Shown piece by piece: positions 38,576 to 49,222 of a DNA stretch of 64,000 nt. This DNA is from Numida meleagris (lineage: Eukaryota > Chordata > Aves > Galliformes > Numididae): contig NC_034438.1 in NCBI RefSeq assembly GCF_002078875.1, positions 16,167,964-16,231,963 on the forward strand, read 5' to 3'. The notes beneath the pieces are model-generated. The model made no database searches. It was given only the letters and a program-made list of their open reading frames with translations, and had not been told where the DNA came from. Every line of letters starts with the position of its first letter. The stretch's first letter is position 1. The translations under genes and the position numbers were made by a program.

Positions 38576-40784
38576 ATCACAGTTGCTTCAAAACCACAAT
38601 GAGTCTGCTTTGTTTTACAGAAATAATCCTAAATTATCTCCCCTCTTCCCCCATTTGAATGCTATTTTTTTTCTAGAAAAGATATCTTCTACAGATAAAT
38701 ATCTGCAAAACTACAATGTCATATGTAATTTTTTTTTCAGTTTAAAAAAAAAAGAAAGAAAGAAACAGATCTTGCACATTAGAAAAACTTTTAGGTCTTG
38801 GCTACTTTTTCCTATTAAATATATCTTGGCACTTGCCTAGTTTATGGAGTAATCTCTTGCACAATATCATCCTTTAAATAGGTCAGCCAAAACTCTATAT
38901 CCAAATACACTCTAAGCATTGCTTAGATCTCACTTAGAATTTTACAGTTGGGTTCTGTCTCTCTAATGGTCTGAATCAAATCTGTGGATACATCCAGATA
39001 CCCTGAAGCAAGGGTATTACAAATGCAGATCCAGTCTGTCTGGCACAAGTCTTTCGTTTTCTGCTAAGGCTTCTTCTTTTTCTTTTTTTCCTTTTATTTT
39101 TTCTCTTTTTTCTTCCTTCAACTAAAGCAAAATCACTTTGTGATTTCACAAAATCTAGAAGTGATTATTTTCCAGGAGGAGTTATATGCATTTTTGAAAA
39201 ATGAGAAAGTGATTAACTTGCAATGTGTCTTGAGTGAAACCGATTGAGAAGAGTAAAAACATGGAAATTCAGCACATATGTTTTGTAAAGAAAACCTATT
39301 GTCCTCTCTGGGAGGCTTTATTTCCTCAGCTTTTTAGGCAATGCTTCTTTGGCCCATAAATCAATATGGAAGAGGTCCTGGTGCTTAAGACAATGTTATT
39401 AGCTACAGTTGCAGAAGGTTTATGTTAATAGCAGGATGGGTACCAAAGGTCCAGAAGAGACAGGACATTACAGCAGTTATGACTATTTGAGGTAAAGACA
39501 TTATATGCAATGCTTATTGTTTTATTGTGACTGATACTTGGCTTTCTATCTTAGGAACAGAATCAGAACTCTAATTAATTCTGAAAAATCACAGTGATAA
39601 ATTTTCCAGAGCATATGTGAACTGAGACTAATTTTTCCATGGTTTCATAAAGTCTCCCATTAACTTGATTTTTTTAACTCTGTTTTGTTGCCACGACAAG
39701 TATAGGATAAAATCTCTGTATTAGTTATGTCTTGCCCTCCAGGATATAATTTTTCATAACTGTCTTTAATTGAAAGGAATTAACCTTCCTTTATAAGTCT
39801 ACAAAACGCAAGGTGTGCTCAGATGCCTAAGTGCATGCATTAGCGTTTATGTTAACTGAGGTCTAATTTTGTGACTGAACTGTCTGGAACAGCATACCAC
39901 AGCTTGGTTTTGGCACACCAGAACCCATTTTCTGGCCTCAGGTATTTATATTGCAGAATTTCCTTTCATAAAAACAAAATTAACCTCATATTTACAAATT
40001 ATTCTGTGCATAATAAGGATAAAAGCAATTTATAGTTACTTTTTTCTTCTGCTACTGCCATTTAATCGTCTTCTAAGCACCTACGTATACTGTTACTGCA
40101 CTGCTACCTCACTCTGTATTTCTTAGTGATATACCTTCGGTGTCCCACTCATCTCAGAAGTACAATTCTTCACTTTTCCTCAGATCTCACTTACATTTTT
40201 TCTCCACTGCATCTTCATCCTTCCCTACCATCGTCACCCCAAGATGGCATACATGGACTACAACGACAGCTTTATTCAGTGAAAAGTAGGGCCAGGAAAT
40301 AAAGCAAGCATTATACCAAACTATTCATATATCTCCTCTGTGTAACTCTTAGTTGCCTTAGTGCTTTATCTTGCTCTTCATCTGCTCTCCCTTTACCATT
40401 TGTAAAAGATCACCATTTGAGTCCAGTGCAGAGAAGTGTCTTGGGTGAAGCACAACCTTTCCAACTCATTACATGGGTGTCTGAGCCAGTGTTGGTATGT
40501 CTTTAGTGGGGAATTGCCCGGAAGTCACTTATAGCTCCTGTACACTATTTACAATACATAAGTTCTGCACTAGAGTTGCACTCACCCCAAAGAAGTTAGT
40601 CTTTTTTACTATGTGTTTTTAAATTTAGTCCAAGTACCAAAATTAGGACAATCTGTGCATGAGACCATGAGAAAGGCGATGGACTTCTTACATTCCCATG
40701 CTACAAACGCCAAAATCTGACCATAAGTTTTGCTGCTTTTTTTTAAAGTCCTATTTATTATTGGCATGATTCATTTTTTGTTTT
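38576..40784. other. Non-coding, pyrimidine-rich in part
   Basis: A C/T-rich tract lies at about 39065-39120. No gene recognised. Confidence 0.45.
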
Positions 40785-40925
40785 GTAATAGTACCCAGAT
40801 GTCTAAAGCTGGGTCCTGCTGTGCGCCATACAAACTTAGAAGAAGACACAAACTTTGCTCTGCAGAATTTAAAATATAATTTAGGAGACAGAATAACTCA
40901 TTGGATATAGCAGACAAATGCAAGG
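40785..40925 (-). repeat. Ancient L2/L3-type repeat (probable)
   Basis: The plus strand gggtcctgctgtgcgccata caaac, then agaagacacaaactttgctc, then aatttaaaatataatttagg, follows the reverse complement of the tail type seen at 1255-1332 (..attgtgctaggcgctgtacaaac..cagtccctgccccaaagagcttacaatctaa..). Diverged; family name uncertain. Confidence 0.42.
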
Positions 40926-43900
40926 ACATAAAACAGGTAACATAGGCATCTGTGTGACTCGTTGTTGTAGACTGGCACTGATCGCAAAAAAAAAACCAAA
41001 ACAGCACTAAATCACGCACAGGGAATTTATGATATTCAAAAGTGTCTGTTAGTTGCCCAGTTTGGGCCTGTCATCTGCCATTAGCCAGCATCCATCTCTG
41101 GCAGGCTTCATACATACAGCAAGGCCTGTGAGGCAGCACTTGATAAGATGTATTTAGTAAACAAAGCCTTGTAAACTGAAGGGGAGGTCAAAGGTTAGTT
41201 TTGTTTTGTTTTGTTTTCTTTTCTTTTCTTTTCTTTTTTGCTCTCTTTTCCGTAAGGAAGGGACTAAAAATCCCTCGCAAGGTAACGTTCCTTAATAGGC
41301 TTGGGGAACAAAAGCCCCGGAAAAGTGTAAGTGAAAAGAGGGCTCCTTCACGCAGCAATGAAGGGTGAAATCACAGGACAGGAGATATTCAGGGGTCAGT
41401 GTGGGAACAGTGTAGGAAACATTAGAACAAAAAGAATGAAGGAGAGAATAGGGGATTCAAAAGGTTAGACTTTTTTAATCCAGTAGTGATTCCACTCTGG
41501 ATCTGACACACCCAATTTCCTTTTTTATACTCCTGAAATACCAAGCAAAGTACCAAATTTATTATTTTATGAATTAAAGCATGTTTTTCAAATAAGTTGT
41601 TTCTGGAATACTGGTTGTTATTGTCTAGTCTACAAGGGAAAGTGGTGCTTTTCATTTAACAGACCATGTGGTGGCAGTACACATTAGCAGCAGTTACTCA
41701 GTTTTGTAATGATATAATTGTATTCACTAAAGTTATATCTCAACTTGTTCCTCTTCAGTGTATTAAATGCATATGCCAAATCTTGGTATAACATGTTCAC
41801 TCCTAAAGGTTGAATGCCTACTCTTAAAGCACCTATAATGCAAACAAGTAAATAGAACCTTCATACGGCAGAAATGTGTGTGGTGATATGTCCACATACT
41901 TTTAATAGTACTTCTTTAATCCATAAAGAAAACAGTTTTCTTTTTCTTCCAACGATTTTTTCTTCTAAGGGGCTGTGACATATTTTCATAGGAACTACAC
42001 TTATCAGGAACTGTCAACATTTCGCCAGTACTACTTTTTTCTTTACGTACAAAAATACAATGAAGGCAAATTAAATAAAATTAACTTCAATAGCACGCAT
42101 ACAAAGAAGAAATCCCACCTATATGAAAGACTCATAGAAAGGATTTCCCAAGAAATGCTCTGCTATCCATGGTGACAGACATGTTACCACCCTCCTGCAA
42201 AGCAAAGTCCTCTGCATTTGGAGGGAACAGTTTTATCTGGTACAGTTTAGAGACACAATATCCTGTTTTTAATGCAACACAAGTGCTGGCAGATTGAGTT
42301 ACCAAGTCTCATTAAAACATATATATATATATTTATAAATATATACATATAGTCATGAAATCAAATTTCTATTTTTTGTATTTGTGTACTAGATCAAATT
42401 GGGAAGTGAAAAGGAGCCAGTTACGGTGTTCGTAGGAGTTGATCTGTTTTGATCCAAGCAATATTTCATTTGACTGTTTATTTTCATTAAGATACTTTTT
42501 GAACTTATTTATTGAGCTATGGTACTTCTTTAGAAGTGTTTCTGGCTGTGGACAAATACCATCTGCAGTAAAGTAAATTTGTGTATAAAGAAGCTGATTA
42601 GCACAAACTAAAACAAGAAAAGGATCCTAGAAAGGCCCCAGAGAGGAAACCTAGAATGGCAATGGCAGGATAGAAGCGCAGAAGGACATAGAGCTTCAGG
42701 ACTTGCACAGCAGTCCAATTTCCAACTAAACAACACATACCCAGCTTGTAAAAAGGTTACTGTTAGCTCTGGAACAGGATTCAACCACCCACAAATCAGT
42801 CCTGGAAGCAAGAGGCTGCCTAATACATACACAGAGGAGCAGAACTATATATCACATACATACACAAATTATGTGTCACAGGCACATATATATATATATA
42901 TGAACATATTTTCACAGTATTATATATTAAAAAAGAAAATATAAGGTTGGAACTTTCAAGTTAGTTTGCACGAACTTTAAAAATGTAATACAATCTATGA
43001 ACACCCACGTTAATAGCCTCAGCCTCATATAGGACCCTCCATTTTCACCAAGAGCACAGGTGCACACTAGTTTCCAGTAGCAGTTAGCAAAACTAAATGC
43101 TTGAATGGAGAACAGGCTGTTTAGTTTGATTGTCCCTGGTTTGACAGTCTGGCTTCCTATATTTTATGGTGTTTGCATTTTCTCAGTGCAGAATGTCCAC
43201 AAAACCTCACAGTACCTCTCAGCAGCAGACAAACTTTACTACTCACCGTCAGGTTCTGGAAGTGAAACAAGACCATTAAAAATATTGCAGTGCCACGCAA
43301 TAGACAGAAATACAGAAATAGACATAATCTTGGAATGGGAGTCTGCAGTCTCTGAGTCATGGCGTCAATATCCTTCTTGCTTTTACATCCACTTTAGTTC
43401 TTGTAAATCCTTATGTCCACTTCAGTTCTTGGAAACACCACTGATTCAGATCAGAACTCAGTTTAAAACATATCTTTTTCAGTAACAACCCAGTTTTAAT
43501 TAAAGTTACTGAGTATTCTTGAAAGTTGGTCAGTATTTTCTTAGAGATTTGGACATACTTACCCTTATGAACAGTACTTGCAGTCTCAGTCCTACCTGAA
43601 AGTGCTTATTTCTACCAATGAAAATGCCCAGACACTGTAAGTCAGAGAAGGCTGGGAATTTTCACTGAAAGTCTCAACAACAGAAGAGGATTTGCCATAT
43701 TCTCGCCCTCCAGCTGTTGCATTATCTGCTGAAATTGGAGGATTTTACTAGCTAAGGAAAGTTTCTTACCGATTACAATTTTGACAGTTAAAAGGAAGGT
43801 AAGAAGCATAGCAGGCACAGTTTTAATGAATTATTGTTTGTAACTGATGGTGTCTGATTTCTTAATAAGCAAGTACTTCTGTCAAAAGAGGTATTTGTGG

Positions 43901-44137
43901 TGTATAATGTATACGCAGGGGGATCAGCCTGTAAGGCAAATAGACATGTGATGTTGCTGTTTTGGACTGATTAGGAAAGAGGTGGGTTCTCGGAGTTCAC
44001 CTACACCAGGACTTTGTCACATGAGTTCACTGACACAGAGCCATGCATCAGTTTGGCCACTCCATAGTCATTCCTCAACCACCACACTCTCTGGTAAATA
44101 CAAATTATCTTACTCCTGTTCCACTAAGGAATGAATT
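40926..44137. other. Non-coding with simple repeats
   Basis: A (TTTTG)n/(TTTTC)n pentanucleotide run lies at 41198-41239. Alternating AT tracts lie at about 42319-42355 and 42887-42901. The 126-codon open frame at 43105-43485 has no recognised motif and no splice context, so I do not call it a gene. Confidence 0.5.
41198..41239. repeat. (TTTTG)n/(TTTTC)n microsatellite
   Basis: ttttg units pass into ttttc units without interruption. Compound pentanucleotide repeat. Confidence 0.9.
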
Positions 44138-44215
44138 TCCTGAAGGGCAGAAACAAGACAGTGATCACAAGCAACTAATCTACACAGTACCCACACCATG
44201 CTTGCAGTGACTAGC
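44138..44215 (+). repeat. Possible L2/L3-type tail
   Basis: tgaagggcagaaacaagaca and ctacacagtacccacaccat resemble the '..gagggcagggac..tacacagtgcctagcac..' tail of old LINEs. Weak match. Confidence 0.3.
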
Positions 44216-44391
44216 TCATGTTCCAAGAACAAAAGACTGAAGAACAAATATAAGGTAAAATATTGCTGAAGAAAACCCAGCCTCTATTTCCAGTGTGAGG
44301 TGGCTTACTCATAGCCCTAGATTTTCCTGTTATCTACACAACCTACCTAAATGTGTGAAAACTCTGGGTTTGTGCAGCTTCACTTCAATCA

Positions 44392-44886
44392 CTGTTCAGT
44401 TTTTGGCACCGCAATATAAGAAGGAAATGCAGCTATTAGAGAGCATCTGAAGGAGGGCTGTGAAGATGATGAAGGATCTAAAGGGGAAGATGTCTGAGGA
44501 GCAGCTGAAGGTACTTGGTTTGTTCAGCCCAACACAGAGCAGGCTGAGGGGAGGCCTCATGGGAGCTGCAGCTCCTCACAAGTAGCAGAGGGCAGCACTG
44601 AGCTCTGCTCTCCGGTGGCAGCAGCAGGGCCCCAGGGAACGGCATGGAGCTGTGCCAGGGGAGGGGCAGCTGGGGGTTAGGGAAAGGCTCTACACCAGAG
44701 GGCAGTGGGCATGGAACAGGCTGCCCAGGGGAGTGGGCACCTCCCCAAGTGGCAGAGTTCATGGAACACTTGGACAGAACTCCAGACATAGGGTTTGAAT
44801 GTTGGGTGTTCCTGTGTGGAGCCAGAAGTTGGACTCAATGATCCTTGTGTGTCCCTTCCACACTGGGATATTTAATGATTCTATGA
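44392..44886 (+). mobile_element. CR1 LINE 3' fragment (longest copy)
   Basis: The longest CR1 copy in the window, about 495 bp. It opens with actgttcagtttttggcacc gcaatataagaagg, runs through gtctgaggagcagctgaagg, gcaggctgaggggaggcctc, gggccccagggaacggcatg and aacaggctgcccaggggagt, and ends ttggactcaatgatccttgt and taatgattctatga. The ORF2 tail is present with small deletions. Confidence 0.95.
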
Positions 44887-45894
44887 CAATTATAAACTGC
44901 TTTGTCTAAGATCTTGTACTGTGGTAGTCATAATGTTTCTGTTAATGACAAATCAATTTTTGTAATCAAGAAGCACCCTTTATCTGTTTTCCACATTTGC
45001 AGTGGTGTAAAACAAAGACTATCAATACAATTTTTTATCTTTTCTATACAGCTGAAATAATGTGATGGCAGGTTTTTTTTTGTTGGTGGTGTTATGTTTG
45101 TTTGTTAGTTTGTTTTAAAAGCAGAGCCACCTCCCTGATTTTCAAAACAGTGAATGTCTCTATGAGAACAGGAATACCAGCATGTATCTACTGTTTGCCA
45201 CGTTTGGGCATAAGTATCTTAGGGGAAGTAATTCTTGGCTAAGGTATAGAGAAATCACGAACCTTTACACTGGAGGAGTACTTCAAAAATAAGCAAAAAT
45301 TTGTTTTCAGGAAATCCAGGTCTCCTCACCTTCATTGGAGCCATTTGGGTTCACATTGCTTCTGCTTTGTTCTTGCTCATTATTAGAAAATTCTTTGAGA
45401 TCAACACGGTAAAGATTAATTCTGTCACTGTCCCACCAGTGAAGCCTTGTGTTTGCTACTGCTATTTCTGCTTCGAACAACTCCCATCACAATGCTTTTA
45501 CACGTGGTAACATTTCTGTGATAAAAAAGTGTTTTGATCAATAATCTGCGGTTTCTGCCCTTACTCACCACCTCCTTCTTCCTCACAATACAGAGTCAGT
45601 AGCATATTTAATGAGCATAGTGTATCCCAGATGGCTACATGGAACAGGCAATATAAGTGAGTATCTTCTGATTCAGTAGGAGTGTAAAATTAGACAGCAT
45701 ATGAAGAGCTCAAAATGCAAAATCCAGTACTCTGGGACACTTTATATTTTGCAACTTCAATTCCCTTTGTGTCCAAAAAACAACAGATTAATTGTATTCA
45801 TTCTTCTGCCTTATTTTCATCCTTGAAAGATACAGGATGGCTGTGACACAGCATGTCCATCATAAGATGATCAACCTCTATATGATTCTTCTAT

Positions 45895-45896
<2 letters not shown>

Positions 45897-45933
<37 letters not shown>
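45897..45933. repeat. Poly(A) tract of 37
   Basis: 37 uninterrupted A residues, the longest homopolymer in the window. It gives spurious poly-Lys and poly-Phe frames on the two strands. No retrocopy was recognised upstream. Confidence 0.95.
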
Positions 45934-45935
<2 letters not shown>

Positions 45936-46281
45936 AAGCTTTTAGACCTTGTACTGTCTTGCCTTTTGACTCTGAAGCTCTGTGTCTTTTCTAACTTTCT
46001 AAAAACAACGTTAATGACCGCAATGACAGAATCAAGGCAGGTCAGATATCTGCAGACAGCAGCTTGGTCCTGTGAGCTGTCCATAAAAGTACCTGCCAAA
46101 AAGAGTAAGAGCAGGAAGCATGAAGTATGAAGAGACAACAGCTCCAGACATGGCATTAAGTTTGGGAGTTATACTTCTGGAATACCACAGCTGTGATAAA
46201 AGCATGCCTTATGTATTGAAGACCTGGTTACATCTCACCAAAACAGAAAAGAGCCTAAAATAGTAACTCTGGAACAGACAA

Positions 46282-46332
46282 CGTGGCCTCCAATGGTTCC
46301 TTCCAACCTCAAACCTTCTGTGATAATTCCAG
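46282..46332 (+). mobile_element. CR1 LINE terminal stub
   Basis: acgtggcctccaatggttcc, ttccaacctcaaacc, ttctgtgata: the last ~50 bp of a CR1-type 3' end. Confidence 0.6.
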
Positions 46333-47004
46333 TGGACAAGAGCAGCATAGAGGCAGAGGCATGGGATTAAGTCCCTTGGAGAGGGACCCACTGTCCTCGC
46401 TTATAGCAAGAGGGAGAAAGAGCACCATATGCCCCATTTTCAGCCTAAGCAAGCAGTTACATCCAGTCACACGTGGAAGTATTGTAGTGCCACCCTCTTT
46501 ATTTCAACAGGAGAAAAGAAGCCTAGACACTAAGATTTTCACTTCTGCTATTGGCTTGGATTTTTGTAAAGTAGGATATTGGGCCTCAGTTCAGGGATGA
46601 TACCATGGAGTAAAGCCAGAAAGTGCTCAGTATGGCCCCATTTTATGATTAACAATTAGTCATGATGCTCTTACTGGAATTTTGTTTGCCTAATAATGGC
46701 TTGATGCTGAACAGAAAAGGGGGGAGGTGTGTAATCTAATCTCTCCTTGTGCATGCGTGCTTTAACCACTTTTATTTCTGTGCAGGACATTGAATCCATC
46801 TGCCTATTTACCTCTTTATTTTGCAAATATGAATATATGCCCTCTATTCAGTCACTCATAAACCAGATGATTACCCATCTCATAACAGCACATGCAAGTC
46901 CCAAGAGAGGATCTGAAACAGGAGAAAGTTGTTTCCAGTCAAGATCCGCGTACTTCCTTGATGAAGAAAAAATCAAGATGTCTTCTGTTGTTTAGAAGAT
47001 TTTG
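46333..47004. other. Non-coding, nothing recognised
   Basis: No family features in the open frames of up to 105 codons. Confidence 0.4.
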
Positions 47005-47061
47005 CCACCTCCTCTGCAGAAGAAATGGTCATGCAAGGTATTTCTTCTGCAGAGGAGGTGG
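47005..47061. repeat. Perfect inverted repeat / hairpin
   Basis: The left arm (47005-47025) and right arm (47041-47061) are perfect 21-nt reverse complements, each containing ctctgcagaag or its complement. One more T-A pair extends the stem to 22 bp around a 13-nt loop (47027-47039). The flanks (agaagatttt and aaaattcatctt) can pair imperfectly. It may be a small hairpin RNA precursor, a recent templated-switch palindrome, or chance; no promoter was identified. Confidence 0.9.
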
Positions 47062-48030
47062 AAAATTCATCTTTACATGAATTTGTAATGCCACAAAAAG
47101 TCTGATACTGAACGAGTCAAGGTGATTGTCCATGAGAGGCCTATACATTCCTCCTCTTGGTGACATCATTGTGGAGCTGTTGTGTTTTAACTAATGTGGC
47201 AGGTAAATCCAAATGAGGAGAGGAGGTAGAGGGATTGGCTTGTAGTGACAGAACCTCCACTGCCCTACCTGGGAGGAAGTGAGGAAGTGGATACATAGAA
47301 AAATGAAGGGAAAAAGAAATGGGGCAGAAACCAAGACACTCATTCTGGAGCCAAGGCCTTGCCTACACTCTCCATCTTCCTGGTACACAGCAGGATAAGG
47401 GCAGAAAAAGCTGGAAAGATAAAGAGAGAAACTTCAGTATGCCCATACTCATGGTTTGATACATGTTAAAAACCCAACCTGAGTTTTCAAAACCTTTCCG
47501 ACTTCAGAATCCCAAATTGGTTGCCAGTAAATTGCCCATGAAAAATTTAAGCATCTTTGAGCAACAACAAAAACTGAGAACTATCTGATCAGGAGCTACC
47601 TTATGTCAGTCAGTGTACAGGTGCCAGAAGCCAGCCAAAAAAGATACCCCAAGGTTCTTGTGTGTTTTAGATCTTGCCCTTTACTCAGGGCTGCAAGAAA
47701 TTTCTTTTATGCTCTTGCTATGTACAGCCAGGACTCTCACTGGAAGGTGTATGTCTCTAATGAACTAGTCAGAACTCATTTGTTTCTTTTAAAACATAGC
47801 CAGAATCTGTGTACAGCAGGTAGTGAGAGTGCTCAGGGGAAACAGATTTAATTCTTTCATCTCAGAATAATTTAATCCCTCTTATCCCACTTTCCAGAAG
47901 ACAGATCACCAAGAGGTTACCTAATCCAAATAGGATGGTGTGAGATGTACAAAAGGACTCCTCTCACCCCTTTGGGAAATCTGCTGCTGTGCAGAAAATG
48001 CTAAAGACTGAATGAGAGAGGCAGAGCACG
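47062..48030. other. Non-coding, nothing recognised
   Basis: No exon, RNA gene or mobile element I can name. Confidence 0.4.
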
Positions 48031-48300
48031 ACTGTATAGTCTAGTGGCTACGCTGACAGCAAGGAAACACAGTTCTGATGCCTATTTCCATGACCACGCC
48101 TGTATTTTACCTATTTTATGTAATGTGCAGACTTCGTCTTGGGAACAAAAAACAGAACTCATATCTTTTCCTATAGAGCTGAGCCACTTAACTACTGAAC
48201 TCCCAATTAATTCCAAAAACATTGAAGGCTCTTCAGTACAGTGGTGTAGTGGTGAACAGCACTTCTCCCCAGAACATTTGTATCCTGGTGTCATAACATT
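48031..48300. repeat. tRNA-promoter-like SINE remnants (MIR type, possible)
   Basis: Three pieces look like pol III internal promoters. At 48034-48083 (+), tatagtctagtggcta is A-box-like and acagttctgatgcc is B-box-like, with the order and wording of the MIR 5' end. At 48141-48205 (-) the reverse complement carries a similar gttcagtagttaagtggctc block. At 48236-48260 (+), acagtggtgtagtggtgaac is again A-box-like. None folds as a complete tRNA. Confidence 0.35.
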
Positions 48301-49155
48301 TCACTTTAAAGGAGGAGATGAAGCTCTGCATAACCTCATAAAGAGGGAACTCAACCTGACTGTCCATGTCAAGATGGGTCATTATAGATACACAAACTGA
48401 GCAGCTTTGGATGAAAAGTTAAAAAGAAAAGAATCAAACACCAAATAACTCTAGGTGCCTCCAGGGTTGGGCACATATTTCCAATGTTGTGTTTTGAACT
48501 TAAGTTCCTGAATTCCAACTACACCTCATATAAAGTGCTTAAGTCCTCTTTTGGAGCTGGCCCAAAGTTAGATCTGAAAACCATATTTGCATTTAATCTC
48601 ACTGCTTTCTCACCTTAGTTTTGAGTGCAGAGTTCACTGAGTTCATGAACATAAGCCAACACTCAAGAAAGTTTGGCAAATACAAGATGAGGTGGTTCAG
48701 AGAGCTGGGAATCTGCCATACTTACAATGCTAGATTTCTACTGTTCATACCTCCTCAAATCAAGACAGATTACATTTACCACCCAAAACACCAGCCTGAG
48801 CAGTGTTCAGTTCAGAAAGCTGGAAGGAAAGAGAAAGATGGAGCCCAAAGTCTGAACCAGTCACAGCATGCATGTAAATGCTGTGGCATTCAAGGTGCTA
48901 GCACTACCTGCACTGCTGTGTGCACAGGGAGCTGTACTTCAAGCAACCTGCAAGCGGTTTGTGAGCACCGTATGCAATATCCTGGCATTTAGACTGATGG
49001 CTTGAGATGGTAGAGACCCCAACAACCACTTTGAGAGCACTTTTCCTGAGACTTGCACCATATTAGCCACTAAGGCTCACAGTGCAAGCAGGTGACAAGT
49101 GCACCTGCAGCTCTTACTGACATGTCTCTGTTCATTTACAAGGAAGCTGCAAGGG

Positions 49156-49222
49156 AGAATGATAGAAAAGGTGCTTGGAAGGGCTCTCTGGAGATTAGCC
49201 AGTCTTGCCTCCCACCTGGCGC
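49156..49222 (-). mobile_element. Possible CR1 LINE terminal stub
   Basis: agaatgatagaaaaggtgct tggaagggctctctggagat tagccagtcttgcctcccac resembles the reverse complement of a CR1 3' end (agaatcatagaat..ttggaagggacctctggagatcatctagtcc). Confidence 0.5.

Noticed and set aside
43105..43485. 126-codon open frame
   Set aside because: The longest frame in the intergenic tract apart from the CpG-island one, but without recognisable motif, and of a length expected by chance in 64 kb.
48031..48090. tRNA gene
   Set aside because: A-box- and B-box-like words are present, but the acceptor, D and anticodon arms do not pair; read as a SINE remnant.
48044..48400. 118-codon open frame
   Set aside because: No domain, no splice or promoter context, and it runs through SINE-like sequence.
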